Source: Marinobacterium profundum (GTDB taxonomy: Bacteria > Pseudomonadota > Gammaproteobacteria > Pseudomonadales > Balneatricaceae). Taken from it: a stretch of 64,000 nt of DNA. The DNA lies in NCBI RefSeq assembly GCF_001528745.1, contig NZ_BCNS01000091.1, forward strand, positions 124,001 to 188,000. The letters are read 5' to 3'. The translations under genes and the position numbers were made by a program. Under the pieces are notes generated by a model, which saw nothing but the letters and a program-made list of their open reading frames with translations, was not told the DNA's origin and ran no database searches. Positions 11,653-21,325 of this stretch are shown here, piece by piece (within the stretch, counting starts at the first letter, position 1; every line of letters begins with the position of its first letter).

Positions 11653-13730
11653 TGACCCAAGATTTCCTGTTTGAACTGGGCACCGAAGAGCTGCCCCCCA
11701 AGGCGCTGCTGAAACTGTCCCAAGCGCTGGAAAGCGAAGTTCGCAAGGGCATCGAAGCTGTGCTGGGGCAGGGCGCTGCCGAGCTGCTCAAACCCGCCGT
11801 CTTCCGTTCCTTCGCAGCACCGCGCCGTCTCGCGCTGCTGATCGAACAGCTGTGCACTGAAGTGCCGGCCAGTGAATTTTTCGTGCAGGGCCCTCCGGCC
11901 CGGATCGCCTTCGACGCCAGCGGCGCCCCCAGCAAGGCACTGGAAGGCTTTGCCCGCAAATGCGGCACCAGCGTTGATCAGCTGTCCGAAATGGACGGCA
12001 AGATGTGCTTTCGTCAACTATCGGCAGCAACGCCATTGACCGAAGCGCTGCCGGCTATTATCCAGCAGGCGCTCGACAAGCTGCCTATCCCCAAGCGCAT
12101 GCGCTGGGGCGCATCCCGTACCGAATTTGTACGTCCGGTGAAATGGGTCGCCATGCTGTTCGGTGACCAGGTACTGGACTGCGAGATCATCGGCCTCAAG
12201 GCTGGCCGTACGACCCGTGGTCACCGATTCCACTACAACCAGGATATCGAGCTGAAAGCCCCGGCGGATTACGAACAGGTGCTGCAGGAGCAGGGCTATG
12301 TCGTCGCCGACTTTGCCAAACGCCGCGAACTGATCCGTACCCAATTACTTAGCGAAGCCGCCAGGATCGGTGGCCAGGTTGTGATAGACCCTGCGTTGCT
12401 AGATGAAGTCACGGCACTCAACGAGTGGCCCGTAGCCCTGACCGGTCGCTTTGAGGAACGCTTCCTCGCGGTGCCATCCCAGGCACTGATTTCCAGCATG
12501 GCGGACAACCAGAAGTACTTCCATCTGCTGGATGCTGAAGGACAGCTGATGCCGTACTTCATTACCGTGGCCAATATTGAATCAACAGATCCGCAGCAGA
12601 TCATCCACGGCAATGAAAAGGTTATTCGACCGCGTCTGGCCGATGCTGCCTTTTTCTTCGAGAACGACAAGAAGGCCAGCCTGGCAGAGCGTTGCGACAA
12701 GCTTGAGTCCATCGTTTTCCAGAAGGACCTTGGCAGCCTGCATGCCAAGACTAAACGTGTCGCCCATTTGGCAGGCTTTATCGCCAGCCGTATCGGCAGC
12801 AACCCCGAGTGGGCAGAGCGCGCGGCCCTGCTGTCCAAGTGCGACCTGGTCACCGAAATGGTGCTGGAGTTCCCAGAACTGCAGGGTCTTATGGGCTATC
12901 ACTACGCGCTCAACGACGGTGAGCCAATGGACGTTGCCCTGGCGCAGAACGAGCAGTACATGCCCAGGTTTGCCGGCGACGAGCTACCCGAAAGCCTCAC
13001 AGGTGCCGCCGTGGCCATCGCCGACCGACTGGACACCCTGACCGGTCTGTTCGGTATCAATCAGCCGCCAACCGGCTCCAAAGACCCCTTTGCCCTGCGC
13101 CGCGCCACTGTCGGCGTATTGCGCATCATGGTTGAGAAGGAACTGGATCTGGATCTGAGCGAGCTGCTCAAGGTTGCCGCCGACGGCCACGCCAGCCTGC
13201 CGGCCCGTGACGGACTCGAAGAGCGGGTACTGGACTTCATGCTGGATCGCCTGCGCGCCTGGTACGAAGATCGTGATATCGCGGTTGAGACCTTCCTGGC
13301 CGTGCACGCGCTCAGGCCGACCCGCCCGCTGGACTTCGATCGCCGCGTACGCGCTGTTGCCCATTTCCGCACGCTGCCCGAAGCCGATGCCTTGGCTGCG
13401 GGCAACAAGCGCGTCAGCAATATCCTCAGCAAGCAGGAGTCCCAGGGCGACGCTGTTGTCTCAGAGGATCTGCTGCAGGAAGCTGCGGAGAAGGAACTGT
13501 TTACTCGCGTGCAGGCCATGCAGCTAGAACTGCAGCCGGCCTTCGAGTGCGGTGACTATCAGACGGCGCTGGAACAGCTGGCTGATCTGCGCGGGGTTGT
13601 CGATCGGTTCTTTGAGGAGGTTATGGTCAACGCCGACGACGAAGCCGTGCGCAACAACCGCCTGGCACTGCTGTCGCAGCTGCGCGGACTCTTCCTGGGC
13701 GTCGCGGATATTTCGGTCATCGGCAGCTAA
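11649..13730 (+). CDS. glyS: Glycyl-tRNA synthetase beta subunit
   Basis: Tetramer partner carrying the tRNA anticodon-binding region. The 693 residues are of normal length: [14 protein letters not shown] (7-20), [26 protein letters not shown] and an HD-like stretch near [24 protein letters not shown] and [11 protein letters not shown], then a C-terminal anticodon-binding domain. A GAGGAG Shine-Dalgarno within the end of glyQ precedes ATG 11649; the adjacent ATG at 11652 is also possible. A rho-independent terminator follows. Confidence 0.97.
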   Translation: MMTQDFLFELGTEELPPKALLKLSQALESEVRKGIEAVLGQGAAELLKPAVFRSFAAPRRLALLIEQLCTEVPASEFFVQGPPARIAFDASGAPSKALEGFARKCGTSVDQLSEMDGKMCFRQLSAATPLTEALPAIIQQALDKLPIPKRMRWGASRTEFVRPVKWVAMLFGDQVLDCEIIGLKAGRTTRGHRFHYNQDIELKAPADYEQVLQEQGYVVADFAKRRELIRTQLLSEAARIGGQVVIDPALLDEVTALNEWPVALTGRFEERFLAVPSQALISSMADNQKYFHLLDAEGQLMPYFITVANIESTDPQQIIHGNEKVIRPRLADAAFFFENDKKASLAERCDKLESIVFQKDLGSLHAKTKRVAHLAGFIASRIGSNPEWAERAALLSKCDLVTEMVLEFPELQGLMGYHYALNDGEPMDVALAQNEQYMPRFAGDELPESLTGAAVAIADRLDTLTGLFGINQPPTGSKDPFALRRATVGVLRIMVEKELDLDLSELLKVAADGHASLPARDGLEERVLDFMLDRLRAWYEDRDIAVETFLAVHALRPTRPLDFDRRVRAVAHFRTLPEADALAAGNKRVSNILSKQESQGDAVVSEDLLQEAAEKELFTRVQAMQLELQPAFECGDYQTALEQLADLRGVVDRFFEEVMVNADDEAVRNNRLALLSQLRGLFLGVADISVIGS

Positions 13731-13754
13731 ATTCGGCTGCTATACCGGTCAGAC

Positions 13755-13785
13755 AAAACCCGCCATTCGGCGGGTTTTTCTTTTT
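13755..13785 (+). terminator. Terminator of glyQS
   Basis: Stem AAAACCCGCC / GGCGGGTTTT with an ATTC loop, then a T-rich run, 25 bp after the glyS stop. Confidence 0.9.
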
Positions 13786-13871
13786 CACGCATTCCCCCAA
13801 GCACACTTCAAACCTGGGGCAGGTAAGTCTTTCGAATCAAGGACACTGAAGTACATGTCCGCCAACAGGAA

Positions 13872-13887
13872 GGTTCCACGTGGAACA
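13872..13887. promoter_or_regulatory. parS: parS-like ParB-binding site 1
   Basis: GTTCCACGTGGAAC is a perfect 14-bp palindrome; with flanking bases it is a 15/16 match to the TGTTCCACGTGGAACA form of parS. It lies in the 265-bp gene-free gap between the glyS terminator and the EamA gene, about 26 kb from the oriC candidate in the same window as parAB. Binding by this ParB is inferred from the conserved consensus. Nothing else was recognised in this gap. Confidence 0.85.
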
Positions 13888-13995
13888 TCGCTGCCTGATC
13901 ACCGTCAGACAAAGACTGCCTACTTTGTCCGCTAGCGACTCAATGCCTCTATTGGAATAAACGAGGGGCAGGGAGAGCCTGCAACCTCACACCGG

Positions 13996-14934
13996 TCAAG
14001 CCTGGGCGCCCGACCTTCGCCCGCAGAAATTCGGAAGCGACACCCAGCTCGGCGGCAGGTTGCCCACCATCGACCCCAACATCACTAACACGATACTGAC
14101 CATTAGGGCCGGCGACAGCGCTTCACCGAACAACGGAACGGCAAGCCCAGCCGCAAGTACTGGCACCAACGCCATCAATGCCCCCATGCGGGTAGCGCCA
14201 AGCAATTGCACCGCCCGCACATACAGCAGCATTTGCACTATTGTTGCCAGCACACCCTGATAGAAGCCCTGGCCTGCAATCAGGGCCCAGCTCAAATCAC
14301 CAAAACCCTGGTAGAAGAGGCCCAGATAAAAAGGAACATAGAGGCCTCCCGCTACCATTACCACACCGACATTAGCGGTCCAGGCTGGCACTTTCCAGGC
14401 CCGCAGCAGCACCGTATAGATTGCCCAGAAGAAGCACGCCAGTACAAAGTACAGGTCGCCCAACCAGAAGCGCGTCGACTCCAGCAGAGTCGTGAGCAGC
14501 AAGAGTCCAATTCCCAGGCTGCTGACAGCAATGCCCAGCCAAACCACTCCAGTCTTGCGCTCGCCGGCAAACAGATAGGCCATCACGGCAATCATGACCG
14601 GCATCAGCCCGGGCAACAGCAGGGCCGCATGGGTTGCAGGCGCCCGCTCAAAACCGGCATAAACGAAGGCGCCATAGCCCAGGCCACCAATCAGTCCCAT
14701 CACCAGAATACGCAGGTTGAACAGATCCCCGCGCTTTATCCAGATCAGCGGCGCCAGCAACACCAGCGCAGTCCCAAAGCGCACTGCCAGCATGTCAGTC
14801 ATCGTCAGCGATGCCAAAGCGCCGGCCCTGGATACCAGAATAAATCCGCTCCAGATCAGCACTGCGCCCAGAGCATAAAGCAGACCTCGGGAGACTTCAG
14901 TGCTGATGTTACTTGTACCCGTGCTGTTCGCCAT
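13996..14934 (-). CDS. EamA/DMT-family transporter
   Basis: Inner-membrane permease of the drug/metabolite superfamily with ten predicted helices in two five-helix EamA repeats (about 10-140 and 150-300; the second includes the RMGALMALVPVLAAGLAVPLFGEALSP region typical of the repeat end). The frame opens at 14958, but ATG 14934 (MANSTGTS) has a G-rich purine stretch upstream and leaves a short hydrophilic N-terminus, so I prefer it. It is divergent from the LysR gene at 15058 and is the likely target of that regulator. The substrate is unknown; amino acids or related metabolites are usual for the family. Confidence 0.85.
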   Translation of the reverse strand: MANSTGTSNISTEVSRGLLYALGAVLIWSGFILVSRAGALASLTMTDMLAVRFGTALVLLAPLIWIKRGDLFNLRILVMGLIGGLGYGAFVYAGFERAPATHAALLLPGLMPVMIAVMAYLFAGERKTGVVWLGIAVSSLGIGLLLLTTLLESTRFWLGDLYFVLACFFWAIYTVLLRAWKVPAWTANVGVVMVAGGLYVPFYLGLFYQGFGDLSWALIAGQGFYQGVLATIVQMLLYVRAVQLLGATRMGALMALVPVLAAGLAVPLFGEALSPALMVSIVLVMLGSMVGNLPPSWVSLPNFCGRRSGAQA

Positions 14935-15020
14935 CACCCCAAACCCCTGTTGCCGCATTCAATGGAGATCAGTCTAGGCCTTGATGGGTTTCATAAATAC
15001 TGAATAATAAAGAATACTAC

Positions 15021-15037
15021 TGTCATATTTAATGACA
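15021..15037. promoter_or_regulatory. Candidate LysR-type operator
   Basis: Inverted repeat TGTCAT-ATTTA-ATGACA (6-5-6), containing a T-N11-A core, in the 123-bp divergent gap between the EamA gene and the LysR gene, 20 bp before the regulator start. This is the arrangement expected for an autoregulated LysR-type pair. Confidence 0.6.
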
Positions 15038-15057
15038 CATTAGCTTTCAGGAAAACG

Positions 15058-16002
15058 ATGATGGATATTTCAGACCTGCAGGTATTCAAGGCCGTTGTCG
15101 ACAACGGAGGTATTTCCAGGGCTGCGGAGCAACTCCACCGGGTGCCATCCAATGTGACCGCGCGCATCCAGAAATTGGAACAGACACTGCAGCAGCCACT
15201 GTTTCTGCGGGAGAAAAACCGACTCAAGATTACGCCGGCCGGCAAACGCCTGCTGATCTACGCCGAGCAAATGCTTAGGCTAAGGCAACAGGCCATTGAC
15301 GATCTGACGGATCCAGAGCCCAGTGGCACCCTGCGTATTGGTTCTATGGAAAGTACCTCGGCCGCCCACCTGCCGCCCATACTAAGCGCTTACCACCGCG
15401 AGTATCCCCAGGTTGATATGGAGCTGAGAACCGGCGCCTCAGGCACACTGGTAGAGCTGGTACTGGAAGGGGAACTGGATGTCGCATTGGCAGCCGACCC
15501 GGTACAGGATGATCGTCTCTGCATGCATCCCTGCTTTAAGGAGCAGCTGCTGATCGTCAAGCCTGCCGGACTTAGCCATACCCAAGGCGCGGCAGAGCTA
15601 CCCGCACCGCTGTCGGTCGTGACCTTCACACAGAGCTGCTCATACCGCAACCGGATTCAGCGCTGGCTCGATGGCGACAATCGAAGACCCGACAAGACCA
15701 TCGAAATCCCCAGCCATCACACCATGCTCGCCTGTGTGCTGGCCGGCATGGGCATCGCCCTGGTACCTCGCGCCGTGCTGGCTTTGCACCCTCAATTCAG
15801 CGAGCTGGCGACCGAAGACCCAGGCGCGGATATAAGCCTGGCAACCACCTGGCTGATCTGGCGCAAGGACTCGACACTGCCCAGCATCACCGCCTTCATG
15901 AACACCATCGATCACCACATCAAGACCACCTCTGTCGACAACCCTCAAGGCGATAGCATATCGAACCAGACTCGACTGCGGCCGCAGTCGCCTAGCACTT
16001 AA
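15058..16002 (+). CDS. LysR-family transcriptional regulator
   Basis: A 314-residue DNA-binding regulator. The N-terminal winged helix-turn-helix (about 3-62) reads DLQVFKAVVDNGGISRAAEQLHRVPSNVTARIQKLEQTL, typical LysR, followed by a linker helix and a substrate-binding domain (about 90-290). The PSNVTARIQKLE recognition helix resembles regulators of efflux genes such as PtrR/CysB-like YhaJ relatives, but I cannot name an orthologue. It is divergently arranged with the EamA exporter gene. The start has AGGA five bases before the first of two adjacent ATGs; 15061 is the alternative. Confidence 0.9.
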   Translation: MMDISDLQVFKAVVDNGGISRAAEQLHRVPSNVTARIQKLEQTLQQPLFLREKNRLKITPAGKRLLIYAEQMLRLRQQAIDDLTDPEPSGTLRIGSMESTSAAHLPPILSAYHREYPQVDMELRTGASGTLVELVLEGELDVALAADPVQDDRLCMHPCFKEQLLIVKPAGLSHTQGAAELPAPLSVVTFTQSCSYRNRIQRWLDGDNRRPDKTIEIPSHHTMLACVLAGMGIALVPRAVLALHPQFSELATEDPGADISLATTWLIWRKDSTLPSITAFMNTIDHHIKTTSVDNPQGDSISNQTRLRPQSPST

Positions 16003-16095
16003 TGGTATAAGCTTGGACGAGCCAAACAGGATGTAGTTGCAAAGTCTGCGACCTTTGCCAGGCTCCATGAATTCACCCAAAGGAACACTCAAATT

Positions 16096-17058
16096 ATGGC
16101 CGGCACAAGCCTTCTTGCCTTACTAGACGATATAGCCACAGTACTGGATGACATCACCATTCTGTCCAAGGTTGCGGCAAAAAAAACCGCAGGCGTACTG
16201 GGCGATGACCTCGCCCTCAACGCAGAGCAGGTGACAGGCGTGCGGGCGGAACGGGAGCTGCCGGTGGTTTGGGCGGTGGCCAAAGGCTCGTTCAAGAACA
16301 AGCTGATCCTGGTGCCGGGCGCGCTGCTTATCAGTGTTATCGCGCCCTGGCTTATCATCCCCATGCTGATGATCGGCGGCATCTATCTGTGCTTCGAAGG
16401 TTTTGAAAAAATTGCCCACGGCTTTTTGCATAGCAAGGAGGAGGAGGCCAGCCAGCACCTTGAAAAGATCAAGGCGCTGAGTGACCCCAAGGTCGACCTG
16501 GTGGCCTTTGAGAAGGCCAAGATTCAGGGGGCGATCCGCACCGACTTTGTGCTGTCCGCTGAGATCATCGTTATCGCGCTGGGCATCGTTAATGAAGCCA
16601 GCTTTACGACCCAGGTCGCTGTCGTCAGCCTGATCGCCTTTGGCATGACTATTGTGGTTTACAGCCTGGTTGCCGCTATCGTCAAACTGGATGACGCCGG
16701 CCTCTACCTGCTGCAACGCCACAAGGAAGACCCGGCACGCAGTCTGAGCCGCTGGTTCGGAACAGCGCTGTTGCGCTTTGCTCCGATACTGATGAAGACG
16801 CTGTCTATCGTCGGCACCGCCGCCATGTTCCTGGTCGGTGGCGGCATTCTGGTGCATGGCGTACCGGGCGCAAGCGCATTGCTGCACCCGGTCATTGAAG
16901 CGGCCTCAGCGCTGCCTGCAGGCGCGTTCTGGGCCTTTATCACTGAGCCTTTGATCAACGCACTCGTCGGTATACTGGCTGGTGCCATCGCCGTTCTGGT
17001 GCTGACTCCCATGCTGCGACTGTGGCAAAAGCTGCGCCCGAGCACCCCATCAGCCTGA
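16096..17058 (+). CDS. yedI: DUF808 family inner-membrane protein (YedI-like)
   Basis: A 320-residue membrane protein of the DUF808 family. MAGTSLLALLDDIATVLDDITILSKVAAKKTAGVLGDDLALNAEQVTGV is the conserved N-terminal signature, followed by WAVAKGSFKNKLILVP and about six hydrophobic segments (about 75-115, 155-200, 225-265, 285-310). Function is not known. E. coli YedI is also uncharacterised. It stands alone on the plus strand between the LysR gene and the parS palindrome. Confidence 0.88.
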   Translation: MAGTSLLALLDDIATVLDDITILSKVAAKKTAGVLGDDLALNAEQVTGVRAERELPVVWAVAKGSFKNKLILVPGALLISVIAPWLIIPMLMIGGIYLCFEGFEKIAHGFLHSKEEEASQHLEKIKALSDPKVDLVAFEKAKIQGAIRTDFVLSAEIIVIALGIVNEASFTTQVAVVSLIAFGMTIVVYSLVAAIVKLDDAGLYLLQRHKEDPARSLSRWFGTALLRFAPILMKTLSIVGTAAMFLVGGGILVHGVPGASALLHPVIEAASALPAGAFWAFITEPLINALVGILAGAIAVLVLTPMLRLWQKLRPSTPSA

Positions 17059-17073
17059 GCCATTCACAGAGTT

Positions 17074-17103
17074 CCCCCGGTGTTTCACGTGAAACACCGG
17101 GGG
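17074..17103. promoter_or_regulatory. parS: parS site 2 inside a 30-bp perfect palindrome
   Basis: TGTTTCACGTGAAACA at 17081-17096 is an exact match to the consensus bacterial parS. It is extended on both sides by CCCCCGG / CCGGGGG, making 30 bp of perfect dyad symmetry. It lies between convergent genes 16 bp after the DUF808 stop. There is no T-run on either side, so an intrinsic terminator is unlikely. It is about 22 kb from the oriC candidate. Confidence 0.93.
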
Positions 17104-17182
17104 GTCCTGAGTCGCCCTCTACAAGCCTAAACGGGTGCAGGGAGGTGACCCTTTCCATGGCTAGGCTCACACAATATTGCGG

Positions 17183-18628
17183 CTAGAGAATGCTGGCAGC
17201 CGCCCACCCAAACAGCAGCAAGGGCAGATTGTAGTGCAGGAAAGTAGGAACAACAGTGTCCCATATATGGTTATGCTGACCATCCACATTCAGCCCGGCC
17301 GTTGGGCCTAGGGTAGAATCCGATGCAGGCGAGCCCGCATCACCCAGCGCAGCTGCAGTCCCTACCAGCGCGACAATCGCCATGGCAGAGAATCCAAGCT
17401 CCATCGCCAGGGGTACATAAATAGCGGCAATAATCGGAATGGTCGAGAACGACGAACCGATTCCCAGTGTAATCACCAGCCCGACCAGCAGCATCGCCAG
17501 CGCTGCAAGTCCCCGATGGTCACCCACCAAAGCGGCAGAGGCACTTACCAGGGAAGCGATATGGCCGGTGTCCCGCAGCACCTGAGCAAAGCCGCTGGCT
17601 GCGATCATGATAAAGCCCACCATGGCCAGCATCTTCATGCCCTCGGTGAAGGCATCGTCACCTTCACTCCATTTCAGAACACCCGAGAGCGAGAAAATCA
17701 GGAAGCCAATCAGGCCGCCCAGAATCATCGAGTCGGTCCAGAGCTGAACAACAAAGGCCCCCAGAATTGCACCCAGCGCCACCAGCAGGGTGCGGCCACT
17801 ATAGGTTACTGTGCGACTTTCAACCCGAGCAATCAGCGCCTCATCGTAATCTCGCTTGCCGCGATAGCTGATAAAGACCGCAATCAGCAGGCCCGTAAGC
17901 ATGCCTAGAGCCGGTATCAGCATAGCTCTGAAGGGGTCTATGTTGGAGACATCAAGGCCACTCTTGCTGATGTTGGCCAGCAGGATATCGTTGAGAAAGA
18001 TCGATCCAAATCCAACCGGTAACAGCATATAGGGCGTGACCAGACCAAAGGTCAGCACGCAGGCCACCAGACGCCTGTCCATGCGCAGCTGCGACATAAC
18101 GAAAAGCAGTGGCGGGATCAGTAGCGGAATAAAGGCGATATGGATCGGGATAAGGTTCTGTGACGAAACCGACACCAGCATGATGACGCCGATCAGGCCG
18201 TAGCGGATCTGGCCGATACGCCGCGCGCTGCCACTCTGGCCAAGCAGGGTCGCAATGCTCTGGGCCAGCATATGGGGTATACCCGACTTGGAGATAGCCA
18301 CCGCGAAGGCGCCGAGCAGGGCATAACTCAACGCTATCTGGGCGCCACCGCCAAGGCCGCCATTGAAAGAACTCACCGTCTGCTCAATCGAGAGGCCACC
18401 GATAACGCCCCCCAGCAGGGATGCAGTAATCAGTGAAATCACCACATTGATGCGCGCCAGGCTAAGCAGCAACATCGAAAGCACGCTGACCAGAACAGCG
18501 TTCATGCCAAAACCGACAGGGTCAATCGTGCGGTACACCAGAAAGGCCGCAATAGTTGCAAAGAGTCCAACGACCAGCCGCGATACACCGCGGTCAGATG
18601 CCTCGGCGCAGGAAAGCTCATGGTTCAA
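17183..18628 (-). CDS. Na+/H+ antiporter family (NhaC/YuiF-like) carrier
   Basis: A 481-residue polytopic inner-membrane protein, about 11-12 helices, of the Na+/H+ antiporter family with the extra N-terminal domain (Na_H_antiport_2 then Na_H_antiporter). Helpful blocks are NLIPIHIAFIPLLIPPLL, PYMLLPVGFGSIFLNDILL, GIGSSFSTIPIIAAIYVPLA and the C-terminal GTAAALGDAGSPASDSTLGP. The start is a TTG preceded by GAGGA. Many members near amino-acid catabolism genes are thought to move amino acids. It lies 191 bp downstream of hutH on the same strand, so histidine or urocanate uptake is plausible but unproven. Confidence 0.85.
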   Translation of the reverse strand: MNHELSCAEASDRGVSRLVVGLFATIAAFLVYRTIDPVGFGMNAVLVSVLSMLLLSLARINVVISLITASLLGGVIGGLSIEQTVSSFNGGLGGGAQIALSYALLGAFAVAISKSGIPHMLAQSIATLLGQSGSARRIGQIRYGLIGVIMLVSVSSQNLIPIHIAFIPLLIPPLLFVMSQLRMDRRLVACVLTFGLVTPYMLLPVGFGSIFLNDILLANISKSGLDVSNIDPFRAMLIPALGMLTGLLIAVFISYRGKRDYDEALIARVESRTVTYSGRTLLVALGAILGAFVVQLWTDSMILGGLIGFLIFSLSGVLKWSEGDDAFTEGMKMLAMVGFIMIAASGFAQVLRDTGHIASLVSASAALVGDHRGLAALAMLLVGLVITLGIGSSFSTIPIIAAIYVPLAMELGFSAMAIVALVGTAAALGDAGSPASDSTLGPTAGLNVDGQHNHIWDTVVPTFLHYNLPLLLFGWAAASIL

Positions 18629-18819
18629 GATAGAGTCCTCATTATTGTTATGGTGTCACGGGTATTTGATAAGAGAGCATGGGGTACCTCTGCAGCGGAT
18701 TGCGCCTGATCAAAAAGGTGCCAATCGGCACCTGTTCAAAGCGCGCAAGAATGCCGGGACAGCGCACCTCATGCAATGGCTACCAGCGTAAAAATTCGAC
18801 GTAAAAGGGCACTGTAAAA

Positions 18820-20352
18820 TCAGAGGCTCGGCAGCAACGCCGGAGGCATATAGGCATTCAGACAGCCACTGCGAATAAGCTGCTGTGCATTTTCTATGTC
18901 GGGGGCAAAGTAGCGATCCTTGTCATAGAAAGGGACAAGGGCACGCAATTCGGCCTTGGCCGCTTCAATCAGTTCAGCCGCCTTGAGCGGCGCCCGAAAA
19001 TCCAGCCCCTGACAGGCCGCGAGATATTCCACCGCCAGAATACCGGAAGTGTTTTCGGCCATGTCGCGCAAACGCCGGGCGGCGAAGGTAGCCATGGAAA
19101 CATGATCTTCCTGATTGGCAGATGTCGGCAGGCTGTCGACGCAGGCGGGATGCGCCAGTGACTTGTTCTCCGAGGCCAGGGCGGCACCGGTAACCTGGGC
19201 GATCATAAAGCCAGAATTGACGCCACCGTTGTCCACCAGGAAGGGTGGCAGCTTGCTCAGGCTGGAGTCGATCAGCAGCGCCATGCGCCGCTCCGACAGT
19301 GAGCCAATTTCAGCCAGCGCCAGCGCCAGGTTGTCGGCCACCATGGCAACCGGCTCGGCGTGGAAGTTGCCGGCCGAGATAAACTCGTCGGTCTCGGTAA
19401 ACACCAGCGGGTTATCCGACACAGCATTGGACTCCACCAGCAATACCTCGGCGGCCTGACGGATCTGCTGCAGACAGGCACCCATGACCTGGGGCTGACA
19501 ACGCAGGGAATAGGGGTCTTGCACTTTTTCACAGCCCTGGTGGGAATCACCCAGCTGTGATGCCTCGCCCAGCAAATGCCGATAGGCCCGCGCTGCTTCA
19601 ATCTGGCCCAGCTGACCCCGCACTTCATGTACACGGGCATCAAAGGGGCGGCGACTGCCTAGCGCAGCTTCAACCGAAGACGCACCAGCGACTATGCCTG
19701 CGGCGAACAGATCCTCGGCGGCAAACAAACCTTCAAGGGCAAAGGCCGTTGACGCCTGGGTACCATTAAGCAGCGCAAGACCTTCCTTGGGTGCCAGAGT
19801 AATAGGTTCGAGGCCAGCAATACGCAGGCCTTCGGCACCGGACATGCGCTCGCCGCGATAGAGCACTTCGCCTTCACCCAGCAACACCGTACTCATATGG
19901 GCCAGGGGTGCCAGATCCCCGGACGCACCCACCGAACCCTTCTGCGGCACACAGGGATAAACCTGGGCGTTAACCAGCTGGATCAGCGCTTCGATGACTT
20001 GCAGCCGGATACCGGAATAGCCACGGGCCAGCGAGTTGATCTTCAGCGTCATCATCAGACGCACGGTATCTTCTCTCATCAGCGCACCAATGCCAGCGGC
20101 ATGGGACAACACAATACTGCGCTGTAGCAGCTCTAGATCTTCAGGAGCGATACGGGTATTGGCCAGCAGACCAAAACCAGTATTGATACCGTAAACCACG
20201 CGTCCCTGTCTAATGGCTCGGGACACGGCATCGGCGCTGGCCTTGATAGCAACGTGGCTGGAAGGCTCCAGCATCAACTCGACGGGAGACTGCGCCACAG
20301 CGCGCAGTTGCGCCAGTGTCATCTGGCCGGGCTGGATAGTCAGTGTAAACAT
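18820..20352 (-). CDS. hutH: Histidine ammonia-lyase
   Basis: Cytosolic enzyme converting L-histidine to urocanate and ammonia. The 510 residues show the MIO-forming triad Ala143-Ser144-Gly145 within [16 protein letters not shown], the active-site YGINTGFG (54-61), and [14 protein letters not shown] near 410, all classic HAL. The start ATG has AGGA eight bases upstream. No hutU, hutI, hutG or hutC is present in the window, so the rest of the pathway must lie elsewhere if it exists. A GTATATAC palindrome upstream resembles a HutC core. Confidence 0.97.
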   Translation of the reverse strand: MFTLTIQPGQMTLAQLRAVAQSPVELMLEPSSHVAIKASADAVSRAIRQGRVVYGINTGFGLLANTRIAPEDLELLQRSIVLSHAAGIGALMREDTVRLMMTLKINSLARGYSGIRLQVIEALIQLVNAQVYPCVPQKGSVGASGDLAPLAHMSTVLLGEGEVLYRGERMSGAEGLRIAGLEPITLAPKEGLALLNGTQASTAFALEGLFAAEDLFAAGIVAGASSVEAALGSRRPFDARVHEVRGQLGQIEAARAYRHLLGEASQLGDSHQGCEKVQDPYSLRCQPQVMGACLQQIRQAAEVLLVESNAVSDNPLVFTETDEFISAGNFHAEPVAMVADNLALALAEIGSLSERRMALLIDSSLSKLPPFLVDNGGVNSGFMIAQVTGAALASENKSLAHPACVDSLPTSANQEDHVSMATFAARRLRDMAENTSGILAVEYLAACQGLDFRAPLKAAELIEAAKAELRALVPFYDKDRYFAPDIENAQQLIRSGCLNAYMPPALLPSL

Positions 20353-20697
20353 CGTTCATTCCTGCGTACGGATTAGGTCATCAGCGCTGATCAAATCAGC
20401 GCTCACATATGTATATACCTATATATATTAACAACCCTGAGCATCGCAATAATGAAATTCAACAGCCTCCCTGAGCTTACCGCCAGGCAGCAGAGCCTGG
20501 AGGCGAGAAAAGCCAGCGTAGATTGACCAAGCTTTTTACTGTTATTCTTAATTAACAATCACTTATAGAACAAAAAAGCCCAGCACCCAAGCGCGCTGCC
20601 TGCCTCAAGCATAGCCCGACGTCGCCATTTGGAAGCGGATTCGAAAAATTGCAGCCCTATTAACCAAACTAATGCGCTGAGAGGCAGCAACAGGGGC
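20353..20697. promoter_or_regulatory. Gene-free 345-bp upstream region of hutH with HutC-like core
   Basis: No gene is seen here. GTATATAC at 20411-20418, in TGTATATACC, is a perfect 8-bp palindrome matching the core of the HutC operator known from Pseudomonas (TGTATATACA). It lies 59 bp before the hutH start in an AT-rich stretch. The rest, up to the nitroreductase end at 20698, holds no clear hairpin with T-tail. Confidence 0.45.
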
Positions 20698-21315
20698 TCA
20701 GGCGAATGTCATCACCTCATGCAACGGGCGGCGCGGCTTCTGCGGCCAGTTATTCGCCAGTCCGTAGCCTGCCGTCACCAGCATCACCGGTACTTCACTG
20801 GCATCAAGGCCAAAAGCCTTTGCCACCGCATCGGCGTCAAAGCCACTCATGGCACCGGTAGAAAGCCCCATACCCTCGGCCGCCAGCATCAGCGTCATGG
20901 CGGCCAGGGACGCGGATCGAAATGCTTCATCACGCTGCAGCTGCGGATTATCCCGGTGCGACTCTGCGGCCATAGCGACCCACCCATCAGCTACCGCCTG
21001 GGGGACTATGCCAGCATCAACGGATGTCTGCAGTATCCGGGGCATATCCAGGTGGGCGCCCAGAGTTCCGCAGACAATAAAGGTAACAGCCGCATCCTCA
21101 ACCTGTGGCTGGTTAAACGCCGCAGCCTTCAGCCGCGCCTTCGCTTCCTGGCTACGCACGGCAACGAACTTCCAGTTCTGTACGTTAAAGGCAGAAGGCG
21201 CTCGGGTCGCCAGCCTCACCAGTTCACTCACCTCATTCTCCGACAGCCCCCGAGCAGGATCAAAACGCCCCGTGGACGCACGGGATTCGATAAGCAGCTT
21301 AATTGGATTAGTCAT
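20698..21315 (-). CDS. Nitroreductase-family FMN oxidoreductase
   Basis: A 205-residue member of the nitroreductase fold, which uses FMN and NAD(P)H. The N-terminal RASTGRFD block (about 11-18), APSAFNVQNWKFVAVRS (about 39-55) with the FMN-contacting SxxNxQ-like pattern, and MLAAEGMGLSTGAMSGFD (about 143-160) followed by GYGLANNWPQKPRRPLHEVM support this. True substrates are not predictable. It lies 10 bp downstream of the EamA gene at 21326 on the same strand, so the two are likely one transcript controlled by the MarR protein. Confidence 0.9.
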   Translation of the reverse strand: MTNPIKLLIESRASTGRFDPARGLSENEVSELVRLATRAPSAFNVQNWKFVAVRSQEAKARLKAAAFNQPQVEDAAVTFIVCGTLGAHLDMPRILQTSVDAGIVPQAVADGWVAMAAESHRDNPQLQRDEAFRSASLAAMTLMLAAEGMGLSTGAMSGFDADAVAKAFGLDASEVPVMLVTAGYGLANNWPQKPRRPLHEVMTFA

Positions 21316-21325
21316 AAGGATTTCC

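Noticed and set aside
17074-17103. Intrinsic terminator for the convergent DUF808 and carrier genes
   Set aside because: No T-tract on either strand, and the centre is an exact parS.
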